A stretch of DNA of 8,213 nt, from contig JAGRJB010000208.1 of the NCBI GenBank assembly GCA_020442965.1, positions 1-8,213 of the forward strand. Direction: 5' to 3'. Each line of letters opens with the position of its first letter. Within the stretch, counting starts at the first letter, position 1. Both the position numbers and the translations under genes were made by a program. The notes beneath the pieces are model-generated. The model was not told the origin of the DNA and did no database searches. It saw nothing but the letters and a program-made list of their open reading frames with translations. The stretch is from Pseudomonadales bacterium (GTDB taxonomy: Bacteria; Pseudomonadota; Gammaproteobacteria; Steroidobacterales; Steroidobacteraceae). Positions 1-7,158 of the stretch are shown here, one piece after another.

Positions 1-59
1 CGTCAAATGCCGCGCAATTGCACTGGGATATGCGTGTCGGGCTGTGCTGGAGGAAAGGC

Positions 60-135
<76 letters not shown>

Positions 136-176
136 CTTGTCAAAGCCTTGAGCGGGATTGTAGGGCGAGCGATCAC

Positions 177-195
177 GCGATGCCACGTGCATCGC
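177..195 (-). terminator. Possible hairpin terminator after the SPOR gene
   Basis: A perfect 7-bp stem GCGATGC/GCATCGC with a 5-nt loop lies about 20 nt beyond the stop codon of the SPOR-domain gene and before the tRNA. No T-run follows on the minus strand, so if it acts in termination or mRNA 3'-end protection it is not a textbook intrinsic terminator. The rest of 136-215 shows no gene. Confidence 0.3.
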
Positions 196-215
196 AGGAC
201 AAAACCGGGAGTCGC

Positions 216-863
216 TCAACCGACCGCAGCGGTTTGCGTGCTCGGGCACGGCTTGATCTCAAGCTGACCACCATCGGACGAGGGGAAGGAGCCGGGTGTC
301 AGCTCCGGCGATTCGCTGCGCAGCTCGATATCGAGCCAGGTCACCTGACCTTCACGCTCGCGTGGTACGATCTGCGCCTCGACGCCCTGCTTGCTGACGC
401 GTTGCGCTTGAGCGCCCGCGCGCTGCGCATCGCTGAATACGCCGAGCGAAATGCGCCGACCAAACTCGGGGTCCGTGACGGCTGATGCATCGCTCACACC
501 GCCGCGCGCCAGTCGTGCCAGCAACTGCCGCTCCGCCGCCTGCGTCTTGGGGCTGTCCAGGTAAACCCAGTATCCATCGACGACTTGCCCAGGTGCTTGT
601 CGCTGCGCGGGCGTATAACCACTGTCGACGAGAATTTGCGATGCTCGCTCGGCACTTGCGGGCGCAGCAAAGGGCCCCAGCGTCACACACCGCCGCGCAG
701 TCGCCGCGCTGGTCGGGGTTGTCTCACCCGCGAGCTGCAACCGCCGCGCCTTGGGTGCTGGCGTACCGATCGAGTCCGCCGGTACCGCTCGCAGCCAATT
801 CGCCCAGGCAAAGAACAGCAAGTTAGCGATCAACAGCGAAATGAACAGGAGACGCAATTTCAT
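216..863 (-). CDS. Membrane-anchored SPOR-domain protein
   Basis: This is a 215-residue protein. Residues 1-25 form an uncleaved-looking N-terminal membrane anchor (Lys/Arg, then a hydrophobic stretch about 5-23), and the rest should sit in the periplasm. Two SPOR-like segments are visible. The first is about 59-120 (CVTLGPF, helix ASAERASQILVDSGY, then GYWVYLDSP). The second is about 135-185 (RRISLGVFSDAQRAGAQAQR, then WLDIEL). SPOR domains bind denuded peptidoglycan glycan strands at division sites, so a role in cell-envelope or septal biology is inferred; the exact function is unknown. It is the last gene of the ctlX-birA-coaX operon, starting 9 nt after the coaX stop codon with ATG at 861-863 and no strong ribosome site, so it probably depends on translation of coaX. 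SPOR proteins occupy this place after coaX in related gammaproteobacteria. Confidence 0.85.
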   Translation of the reverse strand: MKLRLLFISLLIANLLFFAWANWLRAVPADSIGTPAPKARRLQLAGETTPTSAATARRCVTLGPFAAPASAERASQILVDSGYTPAQRQAPGQVVDGYWVYLDSPKTQAAERQLLARLARGGVSDASAVTDPEFGRRISLGVFSDAQRAGAQAQRVSKQGVEAQIVPREREGQVTWLDIELRSESPELTPGSFPSSDGGQLEIKPCPSTQTAAVG

Positions 864-872
864 TGCGGCATT

Positions 873-1652
873 CTACCGACTTGCGTCAGCACTGTGCGCG
901 AACTGCGCCAGTCCGCGCAGCACGAGATCGGGAACGTAGCGCAGCGATGAACTCAGCAATGGCAATAGCTGCTCCGCGCCACCGCCTGTGAGTAGGACTA
1001 AGGGTCGCGTGCCTATCAATTTCTTCGCCTCTCCGATCGAGCGCTCGATGAACCCGGCGCCAGCATAGCGAACGCCCTGTTCGATCGCGGCACGCGTGTT
1101 GTCGGCAAACAACGGCCGCGAGGGCTTGCGGGGCGCTTGCGATTCGCGCGCGCGCGCGCGAATCCCACGGGTCTGGCTGAGCAGCGACTGCAGCATGAGG
1201 TCAGGCCCGGGCGAAATGGCGCCGCCGACATGCCGACCGGCTGCGGTCAGCAAATCGACCGTCATCGCCGTGCCAACGTCAATGACGAGCACAGCGCGAG
1301 ACTGGCGCAAGAGGGAGCGCGCGCCGACCAGTGCCACCCAGCGATCCGCACCCAGACGCCACGGCTCAGCGTAGCCTACGCGCAGCCCAGTCGCGGCCGT
1401 GGTCGACCGAATGAAACGCACCGGAACGTCCGACACGCGTCGCGCCGTGCGACTCAGAAGGCGCGCGATGGCAACGCCGGCGACCGATACCGCGACCACT
1501 TCGTCGATCTTGCCCGCAGCGCCGCGCAGCGCTGTGGCGATCGCGCGCTCGAAGCTGCGCGGCGCTACCGCCTGCATTCGGCCTAAGCGCTGCGGCGTAC
1601 TGATCGCGTACTTCAGACGCGTATTACCCATATCGACTAATAACTTTGCCAT
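873..1652 (-). CDS. coaX: Type III pantothenate kinase
   Basis: This 259-residue cytoplasmic enzyme phosphorylates pantothenate to 4'-phosphopantothenate, the first step of coenzyme A synthesis. It belongs to the ASKHA fold family and has the usual length of CoaX. Visible motifs are the N-terminal phosphate-binding strand LLVDMGNTRLK (4-14), the substrate region EPWRLGADRW (96-105) with the likely catalytic Asp103, the second phosphate motif IDVGTAMTVD (124-133), GGAISPG (143-149) and the C-terminal adenosine motif LLTGGGAEQLLP (220-231). The ATG at 1650-1652 has a GAGGG-type ribosome site about 4-8 nt upstream and overlaps the end of birA by 16 nt, so the two are probably translationally coupled. 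Type III kinases typically are not feedback-inhibited by CoA and need a monovalent cation (family knowledge). Residues 164-169 (IRARAR) are encoded by an alternating CG repeat. Confidence 0.96.
   Translation of the reverse strand: MAKLLVDMGNTRLKYAISTPQRLGRMQAVAPRSFERAIATALRGAAGKIDEVVAVSVAGVAIARLLSRTARRVSDVPVRFIRSTTAATGLRVGYAEPWRLGADRWVALVGARSLLRQSRAVLVIDVGTAMTVDLLTAAGRHVGGAISPGPDLMLQSLLSQTRGIRARARESQAPRKPSRPLFADNTRAAIEQGVRYAGAGFIERSIGEAKKLIGTRPLVLLTGGGAEQLLPLLSSSLRYVPDLVLRGLAQFAHSADASR
1141..1164. repeat. Perfect 24-nt palindrome with a (CG)8 core inside coaX
   Basis: Positions 1145-1160 are eight uninterrupted CG dinucleotides, flanked by GATT on the left and AATC on the right, so the whole 24 nt equals its own reverse complement. 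It encodes Ile-Arg-Ala-Arg-Ala-Arg-Glu in coaX, in a segment that looks like a surface loop. Such a tract is prone to slippage and to Z-DNA or cruciform formation; no biological role is shown. Confidence 0.9.
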
Positions 1653-2677
1653 CCGCCCTCTTCGCCGCGCGAGCGACGCACCGATACCTCGCCGGATGAA
1701 AACGGCATGATCCGCCCGTTCGGCGTCTCGACCAATAACTGACCGTGACTATCCGTACCACGGGCCAGTCCGCTGAACGTCTCGTCACCGCGCACCACGA
1801 TCACCTCGGCACCGCGCAGGCAATCAAGCTCGCGCCAGAGCGCATGAAACTCGGCAAAGCCTCTCGATTGAAACTCGAGCAAGCCGGCCATACACTCGGT
1901 AAGTAGTGCTCCGACAACCCGGTTGCGACTAACTTCCTGCCCCGCTTCGACTGTCGCTAACAGATCATCGGCCACACCGCCCGCCGACTCGATCGCCGCG
2001 CGGTCCTTTGGCTGCAGTGCGACATTGATCCCGACGCCGATGACGACATTTGCGACACCTGTCGCCTCGGCTCGCAACTCGAGCAGTATGCCGCCCAGCT
2101 TGCCGCGCGCTGTCACGAGATCGTTCGGCCACTTTAGCCGGATGCCGGCTGCGTCGCAGGATTTGAGCGCGCGCTGCGTAGCGACACCGATCGCCAGCGC
2201 GAGTGCGGCAACGTCCTTGGGTAGCTCAGCGAAGGTCCAGCTCAACGACAGGCAAATTGCCCCGCCGGGCGGCGCTAGCCAGGCGCGGCCGCGACGCCCC
2301 CGACCCGCCGTTTGGCGCTCTGCCACCGCGACTTGAACACAACCGGGCTCGGGTGGCGCCAAACCAAGCAGATAGTCGTTAGTAGATGGGACCGACCAAA
2401 GGACCTCGAACGCGCTGACGCGCTGCCGGTCATCTGGCCGCAATGAGTTCATGATCGCGTCTCGATCGAGCGCGCCGTAGGCGTTCGCAAGCCGATAGCC
2501 TCGACTCGCCTGCGCGTCGAGCGGAACGCCCAGCTCGCGCAGCTGCTGCACCGCTTTCCAGACAGCCGCCCGTGTCACCGCGAGCTCACCCGCGAGTTGC
2601 TCGCCCGAGCGAAGCTCCGTGACCGAGAGGCGCTGAAATACACGTTGCACCAGCGACGCGACAGCCGGCGGCGACAT
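1637..2677 (-). CDS. birA: Bifunctional biotin-[acetyl-CoA-carboxylase] ligase / biotin repressor
   Basis: BirA makes biotinyl-5'-AMP and attaches biotin to the carrier lysine of acetyl-CoA carboxylase. Long forms with a DNA-binding domain also repress biotin genes. Numbering is for 346 residues from the ATG at 2675-2677. An N-terminal winged helix-turn-helix spans about 14-65 (GEQLAGELAVTRAAVWKAVQQL). The ligase core has STNDYLL (98-104), the biotinyl-AMP loop GRGRRGRAW (125-133), KWPNDL (182-187) and KLGGILLE (193-200). A C-terminal SH3-like domain is at about 288-334. A TTG one codon upstream is also possible. I prefer the ATG because GAGG lies 9 nt before it and it overlaps the ctlX stop as TGATG, suggesting coupled translation. 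The presence of the helix-turn-helix suggests a working repressor, but no bio genes lie in the window. The birA-coaX pair is widely conserved. Confidence 0.96.
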   Translation of the reverse strand: MSPPAVASLVQRVFQRLSVTELRSGEQLAGELAVTRAAVWKAVQQLRELGVPLDAQASRGYRLANAYGALDRDAIMNSLRPDDRQRVSAFEVLWSVPSTNDYLLGLAPPEPGCVQVAVAERQTAGRGRRGRAWLAPPGGAICLSLSWTFAELPKDVAALALAIGVATQRALKSCDAAGIRLKWPNDLVTARGKLGGILLELRAEATGVANVVIGVGINVALQPKDRAAIESAGGVADDLLATVEAGQEVSRNRVVGALLTECMAGLLEFQSRGFAEFHALWRELDCLRGAEVIVVRGDETFSGLARGTDSHGQLLVETPNGRIMPFSSGEVSVRRSRGEEGGWQSY

Positions 2678-3624
2678 CAATCCGAGCCTCGCTGCGGTGT
2701 GAATACTTCGGCCAACATGCAGCGAATGCTGCCACCGCCCAGCCGCTCGATGGTCGGCACTGGAATGGCTAACACGGTATCGCAGGCGGCTGACAAGCGC
2801 TGCAGGTTGTCAGGCGACAGATTGCGGCGTGCGGCCGCGGACATCAACAGCACGCTGCAGTCACCCAGGTTTTCGTCCCAGCTGGCGAGTTCCAGCAGGT
2901 TGCCGCAGAACCCGGCGACCTCCGCTTGCGAGAGCAGGATCACTTCGCGGCCACTAGCTTGCACGCGTGCCAATACTCGCTCGCGGTCGCGCGGTACGAT
3001 CGAGTCTGCCGCGATCGCAGCATAGCGCTCGCCAATACTCATCAACACATTGGTGTGGTAGATCTCAGCCCCGCTGGCATCCGCCGCATCGAAAAACTCT
3101 GCCGCATACCCCAGTTCAGCGCACCACTCGTGCAAAACGGTTTGGTGCGTGCGACTGGCGCGACTGGCGTAGGCCACGCGCTCGCGATGATCGATCACGA
3201 GGCTGCCGGTGCCCTCCAGGAATCGGCCCTCGGCCTCATGACTGGTGAGATCAACCCAACGCCGGACAACGAAGCTGGTTTGCGCTGCTACCAAGTCTGC
3301 GATCTCACGACGACGCTCGCGGCGCCGGCTCGGCGCTTCCATCGGGTACAGCACCACCGTGCCATCCTCGTGAAAACTGACCCAGTTGTTCGGAAATACC
3401 GCGTCGGGACAGCAGGGATCGAGCTGATCCTGAGCGACGACCACCTGGATACCTTCGGAGCGCAGGGCGCGAACGGCCGCATCAAACTCGGCTCGACCGA
3501 GCGCGCCAGCATCATCCGCGTGCACCTCGTCCGCACGCTGGAATCGGTTGCTGGCCGCAGTCTCCGGATTGAAACCAAAATTGGCCGGGCGAACCATGAG
3601 CACAGTCTGGGTGGTTTGACGCAT
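2677..3624 (-). CDS. ctlX: CtlX / amidinotransferase-family hydrolase (arginine-deiminase related)
   Basis: This 315-residue cytoplasmic protein belongs to the guanidino-group modifying superfamily (arginine deiminase, dimethylargininase, amidinotransferases). The N-terminus TTQTVLMVRPANFGFNPET (4-22) is typical of the CtlX citrulline-utilisation type. Likely active-site parts are CPDAVFPNNWVS (72-83), LEGTGSLVID (136-145) with Glu137 as the acid, YHTNVLMS (189-196) with His190, and GGGSIRCMLAEVF (296-308) with the nucleophile Cys302, so the catalytic residues look complete. The exact substrate (citrulline, arginine or another guanidino/ureido compound) cannot be read from sequence. The ATG at 3622-3624 is chosen because family similarity starts there; an upstream in-frame start at 3732 would add 36 unrelated residues overlapping the oxygenase remnant. 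It is the first gene of the operon, and its stop overlaps the birA start. Confidence 0.87.
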   Translation of the reverse strand: MRQTTQTVLMVRPANFGFNPETAASNRFQRADEVHADDAGALGRAEFDAAVRALRSEGIQVVVAQDQLDPCCPDAVFPNNWVSFHEDGTVVLYPMEAPSRRRERRREIADLVAAQTSFVVRRWVDLTSHEAEGRFLEGTGSLVIDHRERVAYASRASRTHQTVLHEWCAELGYAAEFFDAADASGAEIYHTNVLMSIGERYAAIAADSIVPRDRERVLARVQASGREVILLSQAEVAGFCGNLLELASWDENLGDCSVLLMSAAARRNLSPDNLQRLSAACDTVLAIPVPTIERLGGGSIRCMLAEVFTPQRGSD

Positions 3625-3684
3625 AGCGCACTCTTCTACAATGTCGCTCACAGGGGCACAATAGCCCAAGCGGTTTGCCCCGGA

Positions 3685-3997
3685 GCTCGCGGCGCCTACG
3701 AGCAATACGGTTTCGTCGCGATCGCCGATCACGGTATCGCCGATGAGCCGATCGCACGCTGCAGTGAGTGCCAGCGAGCATTTTTCGCACTCCCCGAGGC
3801 CAGCCAGACTCGAGACTGCAGCGCTGGTCAGGATGGCGCGCGGCTACACGCCGGTCGGTGCAGAGACCGCCAAAGGCGGCGAGCACCCCGACCTCACGGA
3901 ATTCTGGCATGTCGGCCGCGAGCGGGCAGCCGGCCACCCGTTGCGACACTACATGCCCGCGACAATCTGGCCGGCCGAGCTCGACGCAATGCGCCGG
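3685..3997 (+). pseudogene. Remnant of an isopenicillin-N-synthase-like 2OG-Fe(II) oxygenase
   Basis: Two neighbouring plus-strand frames read as consecutive parts of the N-terminal domain of 2OG-Fe(II) oxygenases. Frame 1 (from about 3685) gives RGAYEQYGFVAIADHGI and then RAFFALPEA. Frame 2 (from about 3836) gives ARGYTPVGAETAKGG, HPDLTEFWHVGRE and MPATIWPAEL. Both matches are from memory of the family. The frame change falls near 3836-3842 in a GCGCG run; adding back one CG pair would join the frames as QDGARGYTPVG. The usual protein start is not visible upstream of 3685. After about 3997 no frame continues the family, so the catalytic domain with the iron-binding HxD...H residues is gone. 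It is therefore a decayed fragment, head-to-head with ctlX. Frame 2 remains open to a stop at 4067-4069 but is unlikely to make a functional protein. Confidence 0.7.
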
Positions 3998-4128
3998 CTG
4001 ACGTGCGTCAGGCACTGCGACGGTGTCTCTGCGAGAACTGAACCCACCAGGAACAATGCGCTCATGTGACTCGCGCGCATACGGGATCTGCGAGCTTGCG
4101 GATCTCGAGGCGCGAACCCGTACCGCGA

Positions 4129-6873
4129 TCAGGTTCCAGTTTCGGCCAACGTCGTCTCAGCCCATTTCTCCTGGCTAGGATCGACCGTCTGCGCATGCAG
4201 GAATCGTTCGGCGTCGGCCGCCGGCGCCGGCTTGGCGAACAGGAAGCCCTGTGCCAGATGGCAACCCATGACGCGCAGCATCTCCAGCTGCTGGTAGCCT
4301 TCGATCCCTTCCGCAACCACCTGGATGTTGAGATTCCTGGCCATCGCGATGATGGCACTAACAATTGCGAAGTCCGAAGGATCGGTGACAATATCGCTGA
4401 TGAATCCGCGGTCGATCTTCAGCGTATCTACCCGCCAGCGCTTCAGGTACAGCAAACTCGAATAACCGGTGCCAAAGTCGTCGATCGCAATCTTTACGCC
4501 GAGTTCGCGCAATTGCTCCAAGGCATCCTCACGAAATTCGCCGGTTCGCTTCTCGAACAGCGAGCCTTCTGTTAGCTCGAGCTGCAGGAGGTCGGGGTCC
4601 AACTGATGTTGTACGAGCGTTCGATGAATGAGATCGCGTAGATTGGTGCGCTCGAGCTGCACGGCCGAGATGTTGATCGCGATGGGCACGACTTTCAAAC
4701 CCTGTTGGCGCCACTTCGCGAGATCACGCGCGACCGTGTTGAGTACGAAGTGGCCGATCGGGAGGATTAGCCCGGTTTCTTCGGCGATTTCGATGAAACG
4801 TATCGGTGGAATGTACCCCTGCGTCGGATGGTTCCAGCGAATGAGCGCTTCCATACCCGACAATTTGCGACTCGAGATATCGATGATGGGCTGATAATGG
4901 ACCTCGAACTGATTCAGCTTGATCGCGGTCCGTAGGCTGGTTTCAATCGCGACACGCTCTTTGATCTGCTTGTCCATCCGTGGGCTGAACACCTGGAAAT
5001 TGTTGCGACCAGAGTCCTTGGCTTGATACATCGCGGTGTCGGCGTGCTTGAGCAGTTCGCCCATGGTCGCCCCGTCGCGCGGAAAGACGCTAACACCGAT
5101 ACTCACGGTCGTCGCAATCGCACGACCGTCGATGACAAGCGGCGCTGCCATCACGGTGTTGATCCGACCAGCGGCACCGTTGACCTCATCCTGCGTCTTC
5201 GCACCATGCAACACCACGACGAACTCATCGCCGCCCATCCGGACGACGACGTCATCGGGCCTAACCGCACTACGGACGCGCTTGGCAATCTCCTGCAGCA
5301 GTTTGTCGCCGACTTCATGGCCCTGCGAATCATTGATGTGCTTGAAGCGATCAAGATCCAGGAACAGCACCGCCAACAGGCGCTTTTCCGCGGACGCACG
5401 CTCGATTGCGCCCGGCAGATGAGCTTGCAAGAACAAGCGGTTCGGCAGTCCCGTGAGCTGATCGTGGTGAGCGAGTCGGTCGAAGTGCTTCTGCTTTGCC
5501 AGCAGTTGCATTTCCGCCTTCTTGCGGACGCTTTGATCGCGAATGACCAGTGCGAGAAGCCGATCCTCTGCCATTTCGATATCGGAGCAAGTCACCTCGA
5601 CCGGACGCAGCGACGCGTCCGCGACGACCAGATCCAGTTCTACCGAACGCGCTCCAGTACCCTCGAGGAGCTGCAGCAAGACCGTACTGTCACTCCCCGC
5701 AGGCGTCTGTAGCAGCTCCTCCAAAGTATGTTTAGTGAGCACGTCCGGCGCCAGCGCCGTCAGCCGCTGGATCGCGCGATTGCCTTCGATGATCTTCTTC
5801 GAGGCGGAATCGACGATCAACACACCTTCGTCCGCCTGCTCGATGATCGCACGATAGCGCTGCTCCATCGCCAGGCTCACAGACTTCAGACGCTTCCATC
5901 GGTACACCCAGAGTGCACCGATGAAACTGAACACCAAACACATGCCGGCCAGCATCAGCCGTTGCGATCTTGCAGTATCGGCCGCTCGCAGGTATGCGGC
6001 GCGCGGAATCGCGACGCGCAGCAGCCAGACCGGCTTGTTAGCAATATCCGTCAGTCGCAAGTACCCGAACGCGGTGCTCGTTTCATCTTGAAGCACTACC
6101 GAGTCGCGCTGTGGGTCACCGATCCCGCTCGCCAGCTCGGCCGCCTCTTTGGGCAAATTGGCTGCAGCGAATTGCGAGCTGGTGAAGCCGGCAATCTGCC
6201 AGGATGAGTACTTTGCGACACGATTCGCAGCCTGCGTCGACAACAAGCGCAAAAACGCTGCATATCCGACGGGGCCGCCGATCGCGCTGTTCTCGAACAC
6301 GGGTCGAACGACGAACATGAACTGCCCGCGTGCAAGCGACGTGATGCCGCGGATTGAATCGTCTGGTTTGCTGAGGCCGCCCTTCTTGGTGGCCGACAAG
6401 ATGGTCGCGATGAAGCGGGGGTCCGCTGACACGCGCTTCTCTGTGTCGCCCTCGACGGCGATCGACAGACGGGCTTTGAGGTCGATGCCCAGAATGAGGA
6501 ATTCACTCACGTTCAGTCGCGACAATGAACTTGCGTCGAGCGCGTCACCCCAGTATTGCGGCCGCTTGCCGCGTATCATTTCCGCGGTCTCGGTCCAGAT
6601 CGCATAGTCACCGACCGCGGAGTACAAATCGTCGAGCTCGCTGCGATATCCACGGCGCAGTTGCTCGACCTGGGTTTCCAGGGTACGACGCTCCGCCATC
6701 TTGGCGTCGGCCATCCAGGCCTGCTGTGACCAGACGAAGAACACGACAAGTACCAGGCCAACAATGGCTCCCGCAATGATGAGCGGCGTATGGCCGAACT
6801 CGACAAACAACCGCTTCGCTCGATCGACGAGCGATTCATCGCTGTTGAGCGGAAAACTATTGGGCTGGCTCAC
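4129..6873 (-). CDS. CHASE4-PAS-GGDEF-EAL membrane c-di-GMP cyclase/phosphodiesterase
   Basis: This is a 914-residue inner-membrane signalling protein. Transmembrane segment 1 is at about 29-49. A periplasmic CHASE4-like sensor spans about 55-300, with its hallmark around DYAIWTETAEMIRGKRPQYW (89-108). TM2 is at about 306-325, followed by a PAS domain (about 338-450). The GGDEF domain (about 465-630) has DxD-type LDLDRFKHIND (505-515), the GGDEF motif at 547-551 and an inhibitory I-site RPDD (538-541) exactly five residues before it. The EAL domain (about 636-890) has EALIRW (675-680), NIS (734-736), LELTE (765-769), DDFGTGYSSL (798-807), KIDRGFI (819-825), AEGIE (854-858) and QGFLFAKP (875-882), so all usual metal and catalytic residues appear present. 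It may both make and break c-di-GMP. The start is GTG at 6871-6873, the only start codon in frame before TM1, since a TGA lies just upstream. No clear ribosome site precedes it. It is transcribed alone. Confidence 0.93.
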   Translation of the reverse strand: MSQPNSFPLNSDESLVDRAKRLFVEFGHTPLIIAGAIVGLVLVVFFVWSQQAWMADAKMAERRTLETQVEQLRRGYRSELDDLYSAVGDYAIWTETAEMIRGKRPQYWGDALDASSLSRLNVSEFLILGIDLKARLSIAVEGDTEKRVSADPRFIATILSATKKGGLSKPDDSIRGITSLARGQFMFVVRPVFENSAIGGPVGYAAFLRLLSTQAANRVAKYSSWQIAGFTSSQFAAANLPKEAAELASGIGDPQRDSVVLQDETSTAFGYLRLTDIANKPVWLLRVAIPRAAYLRAADTARSQRLMLAGMCLVFSFIGALWVYRWKRLKSVSLAMEQRYRAIIEQADEGVLIVDSASKKIIEGNRAIQRLTALAPDVLTKHTLEELLQTPAGSDSTVLLQLLEGTGARSVELDLVVADASLRPVEVTCSDIEMAEDRLLALVIRDQSVRKKAEMQLLAKQKHFDRLAHHDQLTGLPNRLFLQAHLPGAIERASAEKRLLAVLFLDLDRFKHINDSQGHEVGDKLLQEIAKRVRSAVRPDDVVVRMGGDEFVVVLHGAKTQDEVNGAAGRINTVMAAPLVIDGRAIATTVSIGVSVFPRDGATMGELLKHADTAMYQAKDSGRNNFQVFSPRMDKQIKERVAIETSLRTAIKLNQFEVHYQPIIDISSRKLSGMEALIRWNHPTQGYIPPIRFIEIAEETGLILPIGHFVLNTVARDLAKWRQQGLKVVPIAINISAVQLERTNLRDLIHRTLVQHQLDPDLLQLELTEGSLFEKRTGEFREDALEQLRELGVKIAIDDFGTGYSSLLYLKRWRVDTLKIDRGFISDIVTDPSDFAIVSAIIAMARNLNIQVVAEGIEGYQQLEMLRVMGCHLAQGFLFAKPAPAADAERFLHAQTVDPSQEKWAETTLAETGT

Positions 6874-6883
6874 AAATGGGCAG

Positions 6884-6899
6884 TGTGATGCTGATCACA
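6884..6899. promoter_or_regulatory. Perfect CRP/Clp/Vfr-type operator
   Basis: The sequence TGTGATGCTGATCACA has both half-sites identical to the CRP consensus TGTGA-N6-TCACA. It ends 10 nt upstream of the GTG start of the GGDEF-EAL gene, its centre about 18 nt from that codon. A bound regulator would thus sit over the promoter core or the translation start region, a position more consistent with repression than activation of that gene. No CRP-family gene is in the window. Confidence 0.65.
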
Positions 6900-6934
6900 A
6901 TCCTCGGGCTAACTGCTGGAAGTGTGCCTGTCAG

Positions 6935-6960
6935 TGCCCGCGCGGGCATTGCGCCCGCGC
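6935..6960. repeat. GC-rich hairpin region
   Basis: Positions 6935-6948 form the perfect 14-nt palindrome TGCCCGCGCGGGCA. Overlapping it, GCGCGGGC (6940-6947) pairs perfectly with GCCCGCGC (6953-6960) around a 5-nt loop. The two folds are mutually exclusive. There is no T-run on either strand, so it is not an ordinary intrinsic terminator. The function is unknown. Confidence 0.6.
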
Positions 6961-7142
6961 ACATTTCGTGAAATCGCCCGGTCAAAAACGCCGCCTCGGT
7001 ATCCCAAGTCAGCACAGGGGCCCTGACGCCGCTAGAACGCGAGCGCTCCGATGCGGATCGCCGCAAGCTCGACTGGGGGGAACTACCCTGCTTAAGTAAA
7101 ATTCAACGGCCCGCAGCAATCCGGGCGGCAGAGGCCAAGCTT

Positions 7143-7158
7143 AGTGAGCGAAGTCACA
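7143..7158. promoter_or_regulatory. Second CRP-like operator (9/10 match)
   Basis: AGTGAGCGAAGTCACA matches TGTGA-N6-TCACA at nine of the ten conserved positions. It lies 83 nt upstream of the ATG of the small coiled-coil gene, a distance at which a CRP-family activator could work on a promoter between 7170 and 7215. I could not identify that promoter with confidence. Confidence 0.4.

Noticed and set aside
1..59. Second tRNA gene after tRNA-Thr
   Set aside because: No stem pattern or T-loop signature appears in this short stretch; further tRNAs, if present, lie outside the window.
2678..2680. TTG as the birA start
   Set aside because: The adjacent ATG at 2675-2677 has a ribosome site at proper distance and overlaps the ctlX stop in the common TGATG arrangement.
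3625..3732. 36-residue N-terminal extension of ctlX from an upstream start
   Set aside because: The family similarity begins at Met 3624. The extension overlaps the opposite-strand oxygenase remnant and lacks family features.
2926..4041. Long plus-strand open frame of 371 codons across ctlX and its upstream region
   Set aside because: Most of it is antisense to ctlX and its translation there looks like no protein. Only the last third shows family-like sequence, which is treated as the oxygenase remnant.
4070..4128. Terminator between the oxygenase remnant and the end of the GGDEF-EAL gene
   Set aside because: Only short imperfect repeats of GGATCT and GCGAG are visible, with no stable stem and no T-run.
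6905..6935. Sigma-54-like GG-N10-GC element on the minus strand upstream of the GGDEF-EAL gene
   Set aside because: The -24 part is reasonable (GGCAC) but the -12 part reads CAGC instead of TTGC, and GG-N10-GC is frequent by chance in GC-rich DNA.
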